Part shown: positions 25,812-34,395 of the stretch, one piece after another
Layout of the letters: every line of letters starts with the position of its first letter
Position numbering within the stretch: the stretch's first letter is position 1
NCBI GenBank assembly: GCA_964449325.1
Contig: CAYUYJ010000014.1
Location: 1-64,000, forward strand
Origin: RGIG3002 sp964449325
Lineage (GTDB): Bacteria; Bacillota; Clostridia; Lachnospirales; Lachnospiraceae
Reading direction: 5' to 3'
DNA length: 64,000 bases
Notes under the pieces: generated by a model
Database searches by the model: none
Told to the model about the DNA's origin: nothing
The model's input: only the letters and a program-made list of their open reading frames with translations
Program-made: the position numbers and the translations under genes

Positions 25812-25867
25812 CCGTGAAGGTGGTAGAACAGTAGGTTCAGGCCGTGTTGCTACAATTATTGAGTAAT
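25812..25867 (+). repeat. attR: displaced tuf 3' end
   Basis: Repeat of the last 55 bases of tuf plus one base, ending in the stop codon TAA. It translates as REGGRTVGSGRVATIIE, identical to EF-Tu. It is not a gene; it is the original chromosomal tail of tuf, pushed away by the insertion. Confidence 0.9.
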
Positions 25868-25898
25868 TGTAAAATTTGATATAGTTTTACGTTAACAG

Positions 25899-25942
25899 AA
25901 AGCGGTATAGTTCTTGTACTTACAAGGATTGTACCGCTTTTT
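25899..25942 (+). terminator. Original tuf terminator
   Basis: AAAGCGGTA ... TACCGCTTT with an inner CTTGT/ACAAG stem, then TT. It lies 33 bp after the displaced tuf stop and was presumably the terminator of tuf before insertion. Confidence 0.75.
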
Positions 25943-26074
25943 GAATGTAAAAATTTATTTTAAATATTATTAAGATACAAGTCTGTTTTATTGGACTTGT
26001 AGATAATAGCAAAACAATAATGATGACAAAAGATATAGGCAATACATATTTAAGCAGATGCTTGCCATACTGAT

Positions 26075-26179
26075 ATAAAAAAGGTATACCATGAATTGTT
26101 TGATGATGCATTAGAGTGTTATAATGCAAAGCAGAAACGAAGTGACTGGAAGATTGATAGCCTAATGCAAAATAATTGA
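26075..26179 (+). pseudogene. Relaxase (plasmid recombination protein) remnant
   Basis: The frame through 26087-26179 reads YHELFDDALECYNAKQKRSD WKIDS..., which matches the N-terminal region of Firmicute plasmid recombination/relaxase proteins as I know them (typically VYHELFDxALxxYNAKQxRxD). It has no start and ends in TGA after 30 codons. It is a fossil of another mobile element outside the present attR. Confidence 0.5.
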
Positions 26180-26184
26180 TGTTA

Positions 26185-26193
26185 TGATATAAT
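26185..26193 (+). promoter_or_regulatory. Extended -10 promoter of the hydrolase gene
   Basis: TGATATAAT, an extended -10 with a perfect TATAAT (26188-26193), about 55 bp before the hydrolase start. No good -35 is seen. Confidence 0.5.
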
Positions 26194-26252
26194 TTCTATT
26201 GTGAGTTGCAGTATTAATTCGATGAAATTGTGCAGAGGTTTTAGAATACAAA

Positions 26253-27245
26253 ATGAAAAGGAAAATAGAAAAAATTATAATTAAAATCATTTGCGTATGC
26301 TTGAGTTTCTGCGTAATATGCCCAATTGTTATGACTATTATACATGGTATAGTTATGGGGAAATATGATTACGACAGATATGATGCTGATTATTATTTGG
26401 TTTATGATGATGTTAAGAATGAGTATCCAAGGAAAACAATACTCTTTGAATCTGGTAAAAATACTTTGTCTGCATATTTGTATGGGGAAAGTAATGAAAA
26501 AGGCATTATTGTTGTAGCCCCGGGACATTCAGATTCGAATGATATTAAACTGTATGAAATAAGATATTTTGTTGATGCGGGATATTCTGTTATATGCTTT
26601 GATTATACGGGGTGTTATACAAGTGAAGGTGATTCGTTCGGTGGATACACGCAAGCTGTTTATGATCTCGATGCATTGCTGAATTATGTAGAAAACAACG
26701 AAGAATTTAAAGATAAACTAATATATTTGTTTGGTCATAGTATGGGAGGATATGCTGTGGCAGCTGTGCTTGGAATGGAGCACAATGTGAAAGCAGTGGT
26801 TGTGGCTTCAGGATTTGACACTCCAGAAGAACAGTGGCAGTATTCGGTCAAGAAATATACAGGGGTCTTTTATTCAATAATCAAACCGTTCAATAGCTTA
26901 TTTATTAGTTTAAAATATGGTACTGATAAGTCTTTATCTGCTGTGGAAGGAATTAATAATGTCAGTATTCCGGTTATGGTTATAAGTGCTGAGGACGATT
27001 CTTTTTATGGTGGTTTCAGTCCGATTTATGACAAAAGAGATGAGATAACTAATCCCAATTGTACATTTATACTTATGGACGAAGAAAATCATAATGGGCA
27101 CTATGATTATTTCCTTACTGATGAGGCAGTGGAATATCAGAAAAGCAGTCCAAAAGTAGATGTTGATAAAGAACTTTATATGGAACATGATAAAAATGTA
27201 ATGCAGACGATTATTGATTTTTTTGACGTTTCACAATTACAATAA
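26253..27245 (+). CDS. Membrane-anchored alpha/beta hydrolase
   Basis: 330 residues. One N-terminal membrane helix (about 8-30) is followed by an alpha/beta-hydrolase fold. The nucleophile elbow GHSMGG places Ser163; AEDDSF and ENHNGHYDY probably hold the acid and the His. The substrate is unknown; the catalytic domain should face outside. The ribosome binding site (AGAGG) is weak and distant. It stands alone between mobile-element remnants. Confidence 0.8.
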   Translation: MKRKIEKIIIKIICVCLSFCVICPIVMTIIHGIVMGKYDYDRYDADYYLVYDDVKNEYPRKTILFESGKNTLSAYLYGESNEKGIIVVAPGHSDSNDIKLYEIRYFVDAGYSVICFDYTGCYTSEGDSFGGYTQAVYDLDALLNYVENNEEFKDKLIYLFGHSMGGYAVAAVLGMEHNVKAVVVASGFDTPEEQWQYSVKKYTGVFYSIIKPFNSLFISLKYGTDKSLSAVEGINNVSIPVMVISAEDDSFYGGFSPIYDKRDEITNPNCTFILMDEENHNGHYDYFLTDEAVEYQKSSPKVDVDKELYMEHDKNVMQTIIDFFDVSQLQ

Positions 27246-27278
27246 TTTGTTGCATTTAAATAGGCGTCTTGTGATTCT

Positions 27279-27806
27279 GTGCCTGAAGATATTTCGAGCA
27301 AGCTCATTAATAAATATGCATGTGGACTGATTAATACCGGAATGTTAGACAGTTCCGATAAAGGTTATAAATCGCTTGCAGAAATAGAAAGAGATAATAA
27401 GATTTGGGAAACAGAAGATGGGATCAGAGGGTATATTTCTATTGGCATTATAAAGTACCCGTTTGCTGTTTCTTGTGATGGGAAGTATTATAAACGTTGG
27501 GGCTCAACTTTGCAGGAACTAAATGGATTTGAATTGCAGAACTTTTTGTTGGAGCGTGTGGAGAAAACCTGGGATGCTGTTCCGATACCGGAAGTGAAAG
27601 TATCGGATTTGAGTAAGGAAGCCTTGGAAGCATTCAGAGTTAAAGCGGTTAAAAGCAATAGGATGACAGAAAGTGGAGTAAATGTTTCTGATGAATTGCT
27701 GTTAAGAAATCTGAAGATATTTGATGGTGAATATTTAACCAGAGCTGCAGTATTATTATTTCATTCCGTTCTGGGGATGTTGAGTCCTGGGGCAGAGGGT
27801 TTTTGA
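27279..27806 (+). pseudogene. Fragment of an AlbA_2-domain ATP-binding protein
   Basis: The block YKRWGSTLQELNGFELQNFL through DGEYLTRAAVLLF matches the middle of large Schlafen-like AlbA_2/RecG-type ATP-binding proteins. The usual N-terminal domain start and the C-terminal ATPase part are both missing. The frame has no ribosome binding site and stops right after LLFHSVLGMLSPGAEGF. It is a remnant. Confidence 0.6.
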
Positions 27807-28144
27807 AAATCAAGGCAGAATGTAAAACGATAAATGCGCCATTGCCAATTATTGATGCGGCATATTTGGGAATTACAGTAGAGCAGTTTATTGATTTCTT
27901 TTTGGAAAAAGAGGAATTCGGAATCGAGTATCATACGAAACATAAGCCGTGCGATTTTTTACAGGAAGATGGTAACTGCAAGTTAGGAAATTGCAAACCG
28001 GATAGTTGTAAGAAATATCTTTATTCAGACCAGCCGGAAAGATTGTGTAGTTTGCTGGGGATGCTAGATACCATTTCCATTTGCCCGGTTGCTTTTGAAA
28101 TCTTTGAACGTTTGAAGAAAGAATACGGATTCAGGAGGAGATAG
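27803..28144 (+). CDS. C-terminal part of a cysteine-cluster protein (probably truncated)
   Basis: 113 residues. CDFLQEDGNCKLGNCKPDSC KKY is the metal-binding cysteine cluster of YkgJ-like proteins; these are normally longer, with more cysteines upstream. The only start is a TTG overlapping the preceding fragment and lacking a ribosome binding site, so the 5' half is probably deleted. It is 8 bp upstream of the next gene. Confidence 0.55.
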   Translation: MKIKAECKTINAPLPIIDAAYLGITVEQFIDFFLEKEEFGIEYHTKHKPCDFLQEDGNCKLGNCKPDSCKKYLYSDQPERLCSLLGMLDTISICPVAFEIFERLKKEYGFRRR

Positions 28145-28152
28145 GAGAACAT

Positions 28153-29160
28153 ATGAGAAAAGAGGCATCTATAGAACAATGGAAAACATTATATGGGGCA
28201 GGAACACGCATTAAGGAACTGAAACCATGGGAAAAGTTTTGGGATATGGATTTAATCGGCATCAGATATGGTGCTGAAGAGGAAACTATTTTCTTCAGTA
28301 TACTGGGGCGAGGCGGTGATTGTTATGGAATAGCTGTCTATGAAGGATATGAGGGACTGAATAGCTTTCTCATGCTTACCATGCAACAGAGTATGAATCT
28401 GGCCCCGGAATATGCGATGTTTAACCAAAGAAATCTTACCTGCTATTGGGGTAATCGTGATGAACTATCTGAGAAGCAAAGAAAGATTATTAAGGAATTA
28501 GGATATACATATCGTGGGAAAAATCAGTGGCTGTATTTCCTGTCTTTTGAGCCGGGCTATTATCCATATAATATGGATGAGGAAGAAGTATTGCGTATGA
28601 GCGAGTATTTACAGGATTTGGAACTGGCTCTGCATTACTATGATGAAGCAGACATGCAGGTTGATTTTGAATCGGGAAATATGTTTCTGTTTTCTTTTGG
28701 AAGAGATAAGAAAACATGGGATTTTGGTGAAGAACCACTTCCTTTTACAGCCTTTCAATTTGGTAATTTACTGATTACAGATGAGGATTTGCTCTCAGAC
28801 CTAGGAAAAGCCCCAAAATGCAATGCTGTTTTAGAGGCGGATGTATCTGTGCTAGGAGCATCTGTTACGGATAAAAAGTATGATCGTCCTGCAAATCCGG
28901 CATTGTCGTTATTAGGAGATGCAAATACGGGGGCTGTCATTAAGTTTGAAATGCTGGAACCGGAGGATGATGCGATTGTAATGCTGGCGGAAATTCTGAT
29001 AGGATTTATTTTTCAATTTGGAGCACCGAAGGAAATAAGGGTGTCGAATGTAATTGTGGAAGCCGGACTTGAGCAGATATGTAGTGTTTGTGGAATTAAG
29101 CTTCGCAGAGTAAAAAGATTGCAGGGATTGGAAGAATTCAAATATAGCATGCAAAGATAA
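28153..29160 (+). CDS. Conserved hypothetical protein (DUF7309/DUF6930-like)
   Basis: 335 residues. The N-terminal half (EQWKTLYGAGTRIKELKPWE ... NQWLYFLSFEPGYYPYNM) belongs to a Firmicute family I recall as DUF7309; the C-terminal half (EILIGFIFQFGAPKEIRVSN) resembles DUF6930. No catalytic motif is evident and it is probably cytoplasmic. AGGAGATAGGAGAACAT precedes the ATG. It lies 21 bp upstream of jetA in the same direction and could be co-transcribed with Wadjet, but is not a known part of it. Confidence 0.65.
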   Translation: MRKEASIEQWKTLYGAGTRIKELKPWEKFWDMDLIGIRYGAEEETIFFSILGRGGDCYGIAVYEGYEGLNSFLMLTMQQSMNLAPEYAMFNQRNLTCYWGNRDELSEKQRKIIKELGYTYRGKNQWLYFLSFEPGYYPYNMDEEEVLRMSEYLQDLELALHYYDEADMQVDFESGNMFLFSFGRDKKTWDFGEEPLPFTAFQFGNLLITDEDLLSDLGKAPKCNAVLEADVSVLGASVTDKKYDRPANPALSLLGDANTGAVIKFEMLEPEDDAIVMLAEILIGFIFQFGAPKEIRVSNVIVEAGLEQICSVCGIKLRRVKRLQGLEEFKYSMQR

Positions 29161-29181
29161 TTTTGATGAAAGGAGACGAAT

Positions 29182-30564
29182 GTGTTTCATATTATAGATG
29201 AACATTTTTTTGTGCCATTGGCATCTCCGAATAAGGTGGTATATTGGGAATGTATCTGTAAACTGTTTTCAGTCATGGATCACCAGCTTTCATTCGGCGT
29301 GGAAAGAGATGTTCTGGTAGAGGAATTACAATACTATTTTGAAGCATCACAGGCAGCGGAGATTGAAGGAGAGGATGTAGAAGGGAAATCTGCAAGAGAC
29401 AAGGCAAACTGGATGCTTCGAAAACTGGAGAATTATGGATGGATTGATATTGAAACGGATAAAAGCTATGTGCAAAGAGTTAATTTTAAGGAATATGCAG
29501 TCAAGGTAATAAGGACACTCCTTGAAATTGCAGAGGGAAAACAGATTGAATATCAGGGGTATATCTATACTATATACAGTCTGGTGCGAAGTGCGACGGA
29601 TAATCCCGGCATTGTCCTTTTGTCAATCGTAGAAAATACAGATATGCTGGTCACCGGTTTGAAAAACTTAAGTTCCAGCATCAAACATTACATAGACGAC
29701 TTGACCAAATATAAAACTCCTGCTGAGATTATGAATGTGCTTTTCAATGATTATATCGACAATATCGTGGACAAGGCTTATCACCGGTTGCTTACATCGG
29801 ACAATGTCTCCAAATTCCGACCGGAGATTATAGAGAGATTGGAAAGTAAAAGCAGAAGTAAGTCTTATGTGGATAAAGCCAGTGAAGAACTGGCGAGTAT
29901 TCGGGAAATATCGAAGGCTGAGGCGGAGGAACTGGTTTATCACTACATTCATCAGGTGATAGACGCCTTTCAGAATATGGATGAGATTTTGTCGGAGATT
30001 AATCGTAAGAATACGCAGTATCAAAGAGCAGCAATCAATCGGGCAAAGTTTTATCTGATAGGCGGGGAAGATGTTAGAGGGCAAATCAAGGAAATCCTAT
30101 CGGGGATGAACGAAGAAATCAACCGGGATAATAAGGATTTGAACGGAATTTATCGAATTGAATTCATGGATGAATTAATCCGGATTTACAGTTCTGCCGT
30201 ATTAGATGAAAAATCTCTTTATACGCCGATTGAAGGGAAAAAGGCATTTGAACCGGAAACCCTTCTGGAGGAGGAACCGGATCAGGAATTTCGCAACGAA
30301 AAGATGCGACGGATGCTGGAAAAACTGGCGAGAGTATTGAATCCGGAAAAGGTAAATCATTATGTGGAAAAACAGCTTGGTGACAGACAGGAAATGTTGG
30401 CATCAGAGCTTCCTCTGGAAAATACAGATGATTTTGTCAAGATGATCTATATCAGACTTTATGGACAGAGAAAAAATATGAGGTATACGATTGCCGTAAA
30501 AGAGATGATAAATAAAGATGGCTATCGTTTTACTGATTTTACGATACATAGGAAGGAGCATTGA
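29182..30564 (+). CDS. jetA: Wadjet protein JetA (DUF5716-like, MukF-like kleisin)
   Basis: 460 residues, GTG start 6 bp after AGGAG. MFHIIDEHFFVPLASPNKVV begins a winged-helix N-terminal region; a long helical centre and an acidic C-terminus follow. It is recognised mainly as the first of four overlapping genes of the Wadjet order and by similarity to the Firmicute JetA variant (DUF5716). JetA is the kleisin that bridges the JetC heads. Wadjet loops and cleaves small circular DNA such as plasmids. Confidence 0.85.
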   Translation: MFHIIDEHFFVPLASPNKVVYWECICKLFSVMDHQLSFGVERDVLVEELQYYFEASQAAEIEGEDVEGKSARDKANWMLRKLENYGWIDIETDKSYVQRVNFKEYAVKVIRTLLEIAEGKQIEYQGYIYTIYSLVRSATDNPGIVLLSIVENTDMLVTGLKNLSSSIKHYIDDLTKYKTPAEIMNVLFNDYIDNIVDKAYHRLLTSDNVSKFRPEIIERLESKSRSKSYVDKASEELASIREISKAEAEELVYHYIHQVIDAFQNMDEILSEINRKNTQYQRAAINRAKFYLIGGEDVRGQIKEILSGMNEEINRDNKDLNGIYRIEFMDELIRIYSSAVLDEKSLYTPIEGKKAFEPETLLEEEPDQEFRNEKMRRMLEKLARVLNPEKVNHYVEKQLGDRQEMLASELPLENTDDFVKMIYIRLYGQRKNMRYTIAVKEMINKDGYRFTDFTIHRKEH

Positions 30565-30569
30565 CAGGA

Positions 30570-31184
30570 ATGGATATTCTGGAAGGAATGCTACAACGAG
30601 ATAAGGATGATTTCTCGAGAATCTGCAATCGATTGCTAAGCTCTTGCTTTCTTTGTAAGAGAAATGAAACAAATAAGTCAGATTACTATTTTGTGATGAA
30701 ATACAAAGAAAAATTTTCGGAATGTTTTGCTTTATTGGGATATCGTCTGGAAATCAATGAGGAATATGGTGTTATCCAGCTGACAAATCCGCAGAATTAT
30801 AATCGCTACAATATGAAGCTGTTCGAATCCATTCTCTTGCTGATTCTTCGGATTCTTTATGACGAAAAAAGAAGAGAGCTTTCTGTTTCGGATGAAGTGA
30901 TTGTAAATGTGGGAGATATTCATGAAAAATTTTTAAGCCTGAAAATCCGGGATAAGATGATTGATAAAACAACTTTTCGTAATGCAATCAGCACATTGAA
31001 AAGATTTCAGATTATTGAAACCCTCGATACCAATCTGACAGACGAAGAAGCACGCATCATTATCTTCGATGCAATTCTGATGGCTGTTCGGGTGGAAGAT
31101 ATCAAGGCTGCCTATGAGAAATTGGAGATTTACAGAAAGGGAGGAAAAGACAGTGAAGAAGCTGATGAGAGTGAAGCTGATTAA
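30570..31184 (+). CDS. jetB: Wadjet protein JetB (MukE-like, DUF4194)
   Basis: 204 residues. The ATG at 30570 follows AAGGAG by 11 bp; the TTG at 30561 overlaps the jetA stop but is too close to it. The protein shows the DUF4194 features LLSSCFLCKRNETNKSDYYF and FRNAISTLKRFQIIETLDTN (a winged-helix kite subunit). It binds the kleisin JetA. The 3' end overlaps jetC by 32 bases. Confidence 0.85.
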   Translation: MDILEGMLQRDKDDFSRICNRLLSSCFLCKRNETNKSDYYFVMKYKEKFSECFALLGYRLEINEEYGVIQLTNPQNYNRYNMKLFESILLLILRILYDEKRRELSVSDEVIVNVGDIHEKFLSLKIRDKMIDKTTFRNAISTLKRFQIIETLDTNLTDEEARIIIFDAILMAVRVEDIKAAYEKLEIYRKGGKDSEEADESEAD

Positions 31185-34100
31185 CTGGCATCGTTTTACA
31201 AATACGACGATTGAATTTGAAAAATCCACTTTAATTTCCGGTGAAAATGGTGCCGGGAAGTCTACTCTTTTAGATGCAATCCAGTTTGTGGTGATTTGTT
31301 CTACGAATTATTTCAATAAAGCGGCACACGAAAATGGGAAGAGAAAACTAACAGGGTATATTCGATGCAAAACAGGACGGGAAAACAAACCGTATGAACG
31401 TACCGGTGAAATCAGTGCACATATTGCGTTGGAATTTTACGAAGAAAAAAAGGATAAGTACTTTGTGGTAGGTGCAGTGGTAGATTCGGCTTCTGAAGGA
31501 CAGGAAAAAACGGCAAGGTATCTGATGGATGGTGTCCGTCTTGAGGATTCTCTTTTTTTTCAAGGAAAAACGCCGAAGTCAATCAATCAGTTCAGAACAA
31601 CAAATGCTAAAAAGATTAAGCAATGGTGTACGACGGACAAAGAGGCCCGGTCTATGATTAAAAATAGATTTGGACGAATCGAGGATAAGTTTTTCAGACT
31701 GATTCCTAAGGCTCTGGCTTTCAGACCAATCGACGATATCAAAGATTTTGTTTATTCGTATGTTTTAGATGAAAAAGAAGTGAATATTGATGTGTTGCGT
31801 GAAAATGTACGTACGTATCAGGATTTGCAACGCACATTAGAGAATGTGAAGCTTCGTATTGGCAGATTGGAAAAAATCAATGCAATGCATGATCAGACAG
31901 TGGATGGTTTGCAAAAGGACAGACAGTATGAATATTACCTTGCCAGGGTGGAGTCTGACTTGATTAGTGAAGGTATCAATAGGATGCAATCGGAAATACA
32001 ATCCGATACCTTTAGACTGGAGGAGCAGAACAGACAGATTACTCTTGCGAGAACAGAGCAGTCTGAGAAACAACAGATCAGGGATGATTTGCGGGCTGAA
32101 CTTGCAACGGATAAGGATTTTTTAGCAAAGGATGAACAGGAAAAAAAGCTGCATTTATTGGAAAGCAAAAAGGAAGAAATGCTGGGAGAACGTGAAATAC
32201 TGCAGAAAAGCATAGATGCAGCGAAGGGGCAGTTGAAGAAACTGTTAGAGGTCAAAGATGTAGATAATTCTGTAAAACTTTATTATGAATATCTTTGCAA
32301 GACAGATAGAGACATCAATCTCGCAGATATGAAGGACATACTTTTGCATGTGATTGCATATAAAAATGAAATGCGTGATAAGATATTCAAAAAGAGAGCT
32401 GAAGCATTAGCTGAAGAAGCAAGGGTCAGTAGCGAAAAGCAGGAGCTGGACAGAAGAATAGAACAATTAATGAAGAAAAAGTTATCCTATGCAGAAGATG
32501 TTGAACGTGTCAGAACGGCTATAAAAGAAGAATTTCAGCGCATTGGCAGAACACCGGAGCCGCGTATTTTATGTGAGATGTTAGAAATTACAGATGATTC
32601 TTGGAGAAACGCAGTAGAGGGTTATTTGCATACACAGAGATTCTATATTTTAGTGGAACCGGAAAATTTTGATATCGCACTTGGGATTTATGACAGACTT
32701 CGAAAAGAGAAAAAGGCATATGGGGTCGGCCTCATCAATACCCAGAATCTGGATCAGTATGATACAGCACCGGAAGGTTCGCTGGCTACAGTTGTCACCT
32801 CAAAAAATAAATATGCAAAACGCTATATCAATATGATTTTGGGAAAGGTGCACATGTGTGCCCATTACCGGGATTTGAAAAACTATAAAACCTCTATTAC
32901 GAAGGAGTGTATGAAGTATCAGAACAATGTGGCCAGTGCGATAAAGCCGGCTATTTTTGAAACCCCGTATATTGGTCAGAACGCACTGAAGGTGCAGTTA
33001 GAACAGGCCGGAGAAAAGCGGGAAGGGATTCAGAAACAGTTGGTACAGCTTCATGACAGACTGGAACAGTTAGAATTTGTTCTGAAACCTTTGGAAACGG
33101 AGCATGATACAGATATCAAGTACCGGCTGGATATCATTGGTGATTTGCGTCATGTTGACCTGGAAATCAATAAATGCAAAGAAAATATTGCTACCTTGGA
33201 GAAGAACTCCAATATGATTATGAAACAGATACAGTTGTCAACATTGGAGGAAATATTGGGAGAGCTGACAGTTAAGCTGGATTCTTTAAACAGGGCTGCC
33301 GGCAAAACGGAAGAAAGAATCAGCCTGACAAAAGAGCAGGTGGCAAATGAGCAGATAAAACATGCCGAAAAAGCAGTTATTTACGAGGAATTGGGAGCTA
33401 AAGCAGGAGATGCTTTGCCGATTTGGAAACAGGAATATGAGAAGCAGACGGAGAATAAGACCTTCTCACAGTTTAGGGATAATTATCTGAGACGGAGAAA
33501 GGCGAATCAGACACTGGTGGATAAGGCAATGGATGCCATGAAGGAATTGATGGGCGAATACAAAACAGCACATGATTTCGGAGCACCGGCAACAATGGAA
33601 GGTTATCCGGATTTTGAAGCAGAATATCTGAAGCTTAAGAATTCAGAACTTCTGCAGTATGAAGGGAAAGTAGATGCTGCCAGACAGGCAGCAGAAGAAG
33701 AGTTCAGAGAGCAGTTCCTGTCCAAATTGCAGGAAAACATGAAGATGGCGCAGGCTGAGTTCAAAGAACTGAATAAAGCACTTGACGATATTATGTTTAG
33801 CAATGAAAAGTACGAATTTCTATATATGCCAAGTAAAAGATATAGGCAGTATTATGAAATGATTATGGACGATTTTAATGCCATGCAGGGAGAATCCATT
33901 TTTAGTGGGTTGTTTCATGAAAATCACAAGGCAGTAATCGAAGAATTGTTTGAACGATTGGCGCTGGATAATGATAATAATGCTAAGGTTTTAGATGAAT
34001 TTACGGATTATCGAACCTATATGGATTATGATATCCGCATCATTCATAGTGATGGAAATTATTCTCTATATTCCAAAGTTTGCGAGGAAAAGAGCGGTGG

Positions 34101-34395
34101 CGAGACGCAGACACCATTTTATGTGACGGTAGCTGCATCTTTTGTTCAGCTTTATAAAAATAATATCGGTGGAGAAGCAATAGGTCTTGTGCTTTTTGAT
34201 GAGGCCTTTAACAACATGGATGACGAAAGGATTGGTGGCGTTTTGGAATTCCTAAGAAGACTGCCATTACAGATTCTGATTGCAGCTCCCCCTGATAAAA
34301 TACAGTATATCAGTCCATTCGTTGAAGAAACGTTATTGGTAATGACGGACGAAAAGGTAAGCTTTGTAGAGAGGTATATCAATGGTGCAGTATGA
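31153..34395 (+). CDS. jetC: Wadjet protein JetC (SMC/MukB-like ATPase)
   Basis: 1080 residues from the GTG at 31153, 8 bp after GGGAGG. Walker A GENGAGKS (30-37) at the N-terminus, two long coiled-coil arms with a hinge between, then the ABC signature KSGGE (980-984) and Walker B LFDEA (D1016, E1017) at the C-terminus. This is the SMC motor that extrudes DNA loops in Wadjet. All ATPase motifs are intact. Confidence 0.93.
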   Translation: MKKLMRVKLINWHRFTNTTIEFEKSTLISGENGAGKSTLLDAIQFVVICSTNYFNKAAHENGKRKLTGYIRCKTGRENKPYERTGEISAHIALEFYEEKKDKYFVVGAVVDSASEGQEKTARYLMDGVRLEDSLFFQGKTPKSINQFRTTNAKKIKQWCTTDKEARSMIKNRFGRIEDKFFRLIPKALAFRPIDDIKDFVYSYVLDEKEVNIDVLRENVRTYQDLQRTLENVKLRIGRLEKINAMHDQTVDGLQKDRQYEYYLARVESDLISEGINRMQSEIQSDTFRLEEQNRQITLARTEQSEKQQIRDDLRAELATDKDFLAKDEQEKKLHLLESKKEEMLGEREILQKSIDAAKGQLKKLLEVKDVDNSVKLYYEYLCKTDRDINLADMKDILLHVIAYKNEMRDKIFKKRAEALAEEARVSSEKQELDRRIEQLMKKKLSYAEDVERVRTAIKEEFQRIGRTPEPRILCEMLEITDDSWRNAVEGYLHTQRFYILVEPENFDIALGIYDRLRKEKKAYGVGLINTQNLDQYDTAPEGSLATVVTSKNKYAKRYINMILGKVHMCAHYRDLKNYKTSITKECMKYQNNVASAIKPAIFETPYIGQNALKVQLEQAGEKREGIQKQLVQLHDRLEQLEFVLKPLETEHDTDIKYRLDIIGDLRHVDLEINKCKENIATLEKNSNMIMKQIQLSTLEEILGELTVKLDSLNRAAGKTEERISLTKEQVANEQIKHAEKAVIYEELGAKAGDALPIWKQEYEKQTENKTFSQFRDNYLRRRKANQTLVDKAMDAMKELMGEYKTAHDFGAPATMEGYPDFEAEYLKLKNSELLQYEGKVDAARQAAEEEFREQFLSKLQENMKMAQAEFKELNKALDDIMFSNEKYEFLYMPSKRYRQYYEMIMDDFNAMQGESIFSGLFHENHKAVIEELFERLALDNDNNAKVLDEFTDYRTYMDYDIRIIHSDGNYSLYSKVCEEKSGGETQTPFYVTVAASFVQLYKNNIGGEAIGLVLFDEAFNNMDDERIGGVLEFLRRLPLQILIAAPPDKIQYISPFVEETLLVMTDEKVSFVERYINGAV

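Larger units (their letters stand above)
3002..25867 (+). mobile_element. Integrative mobilizable element inserted in the 3' end of tuf
   Basis: Seen directly: a 56-bp near-identical repeat (54/56) of the tuf 3' end flanks the segment. A tyrosine integrase, an excisionase-like gene and a XRE repressor lie just inside the left end, and a MobV relaxase follows. GTGATAC motifs, probably integrase arm sites, cluster inside both ends. Length from repeat to repeat is about 22.8 kb. No type IV secretion genes are present, so it would need a helper for transfer; this makes it an IME rather than an ICE. Cargo is restriction-modification, candidate defence genes and an AbiE system. Confidence 0.9.

Noticed and set aside
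25812..25867. Second tuf gene fragment as an independent pseudogene
   Set aside because: It starts and ends exactly where an attachment repeat would, with an integrase at the opposite end, so attR explains it better.
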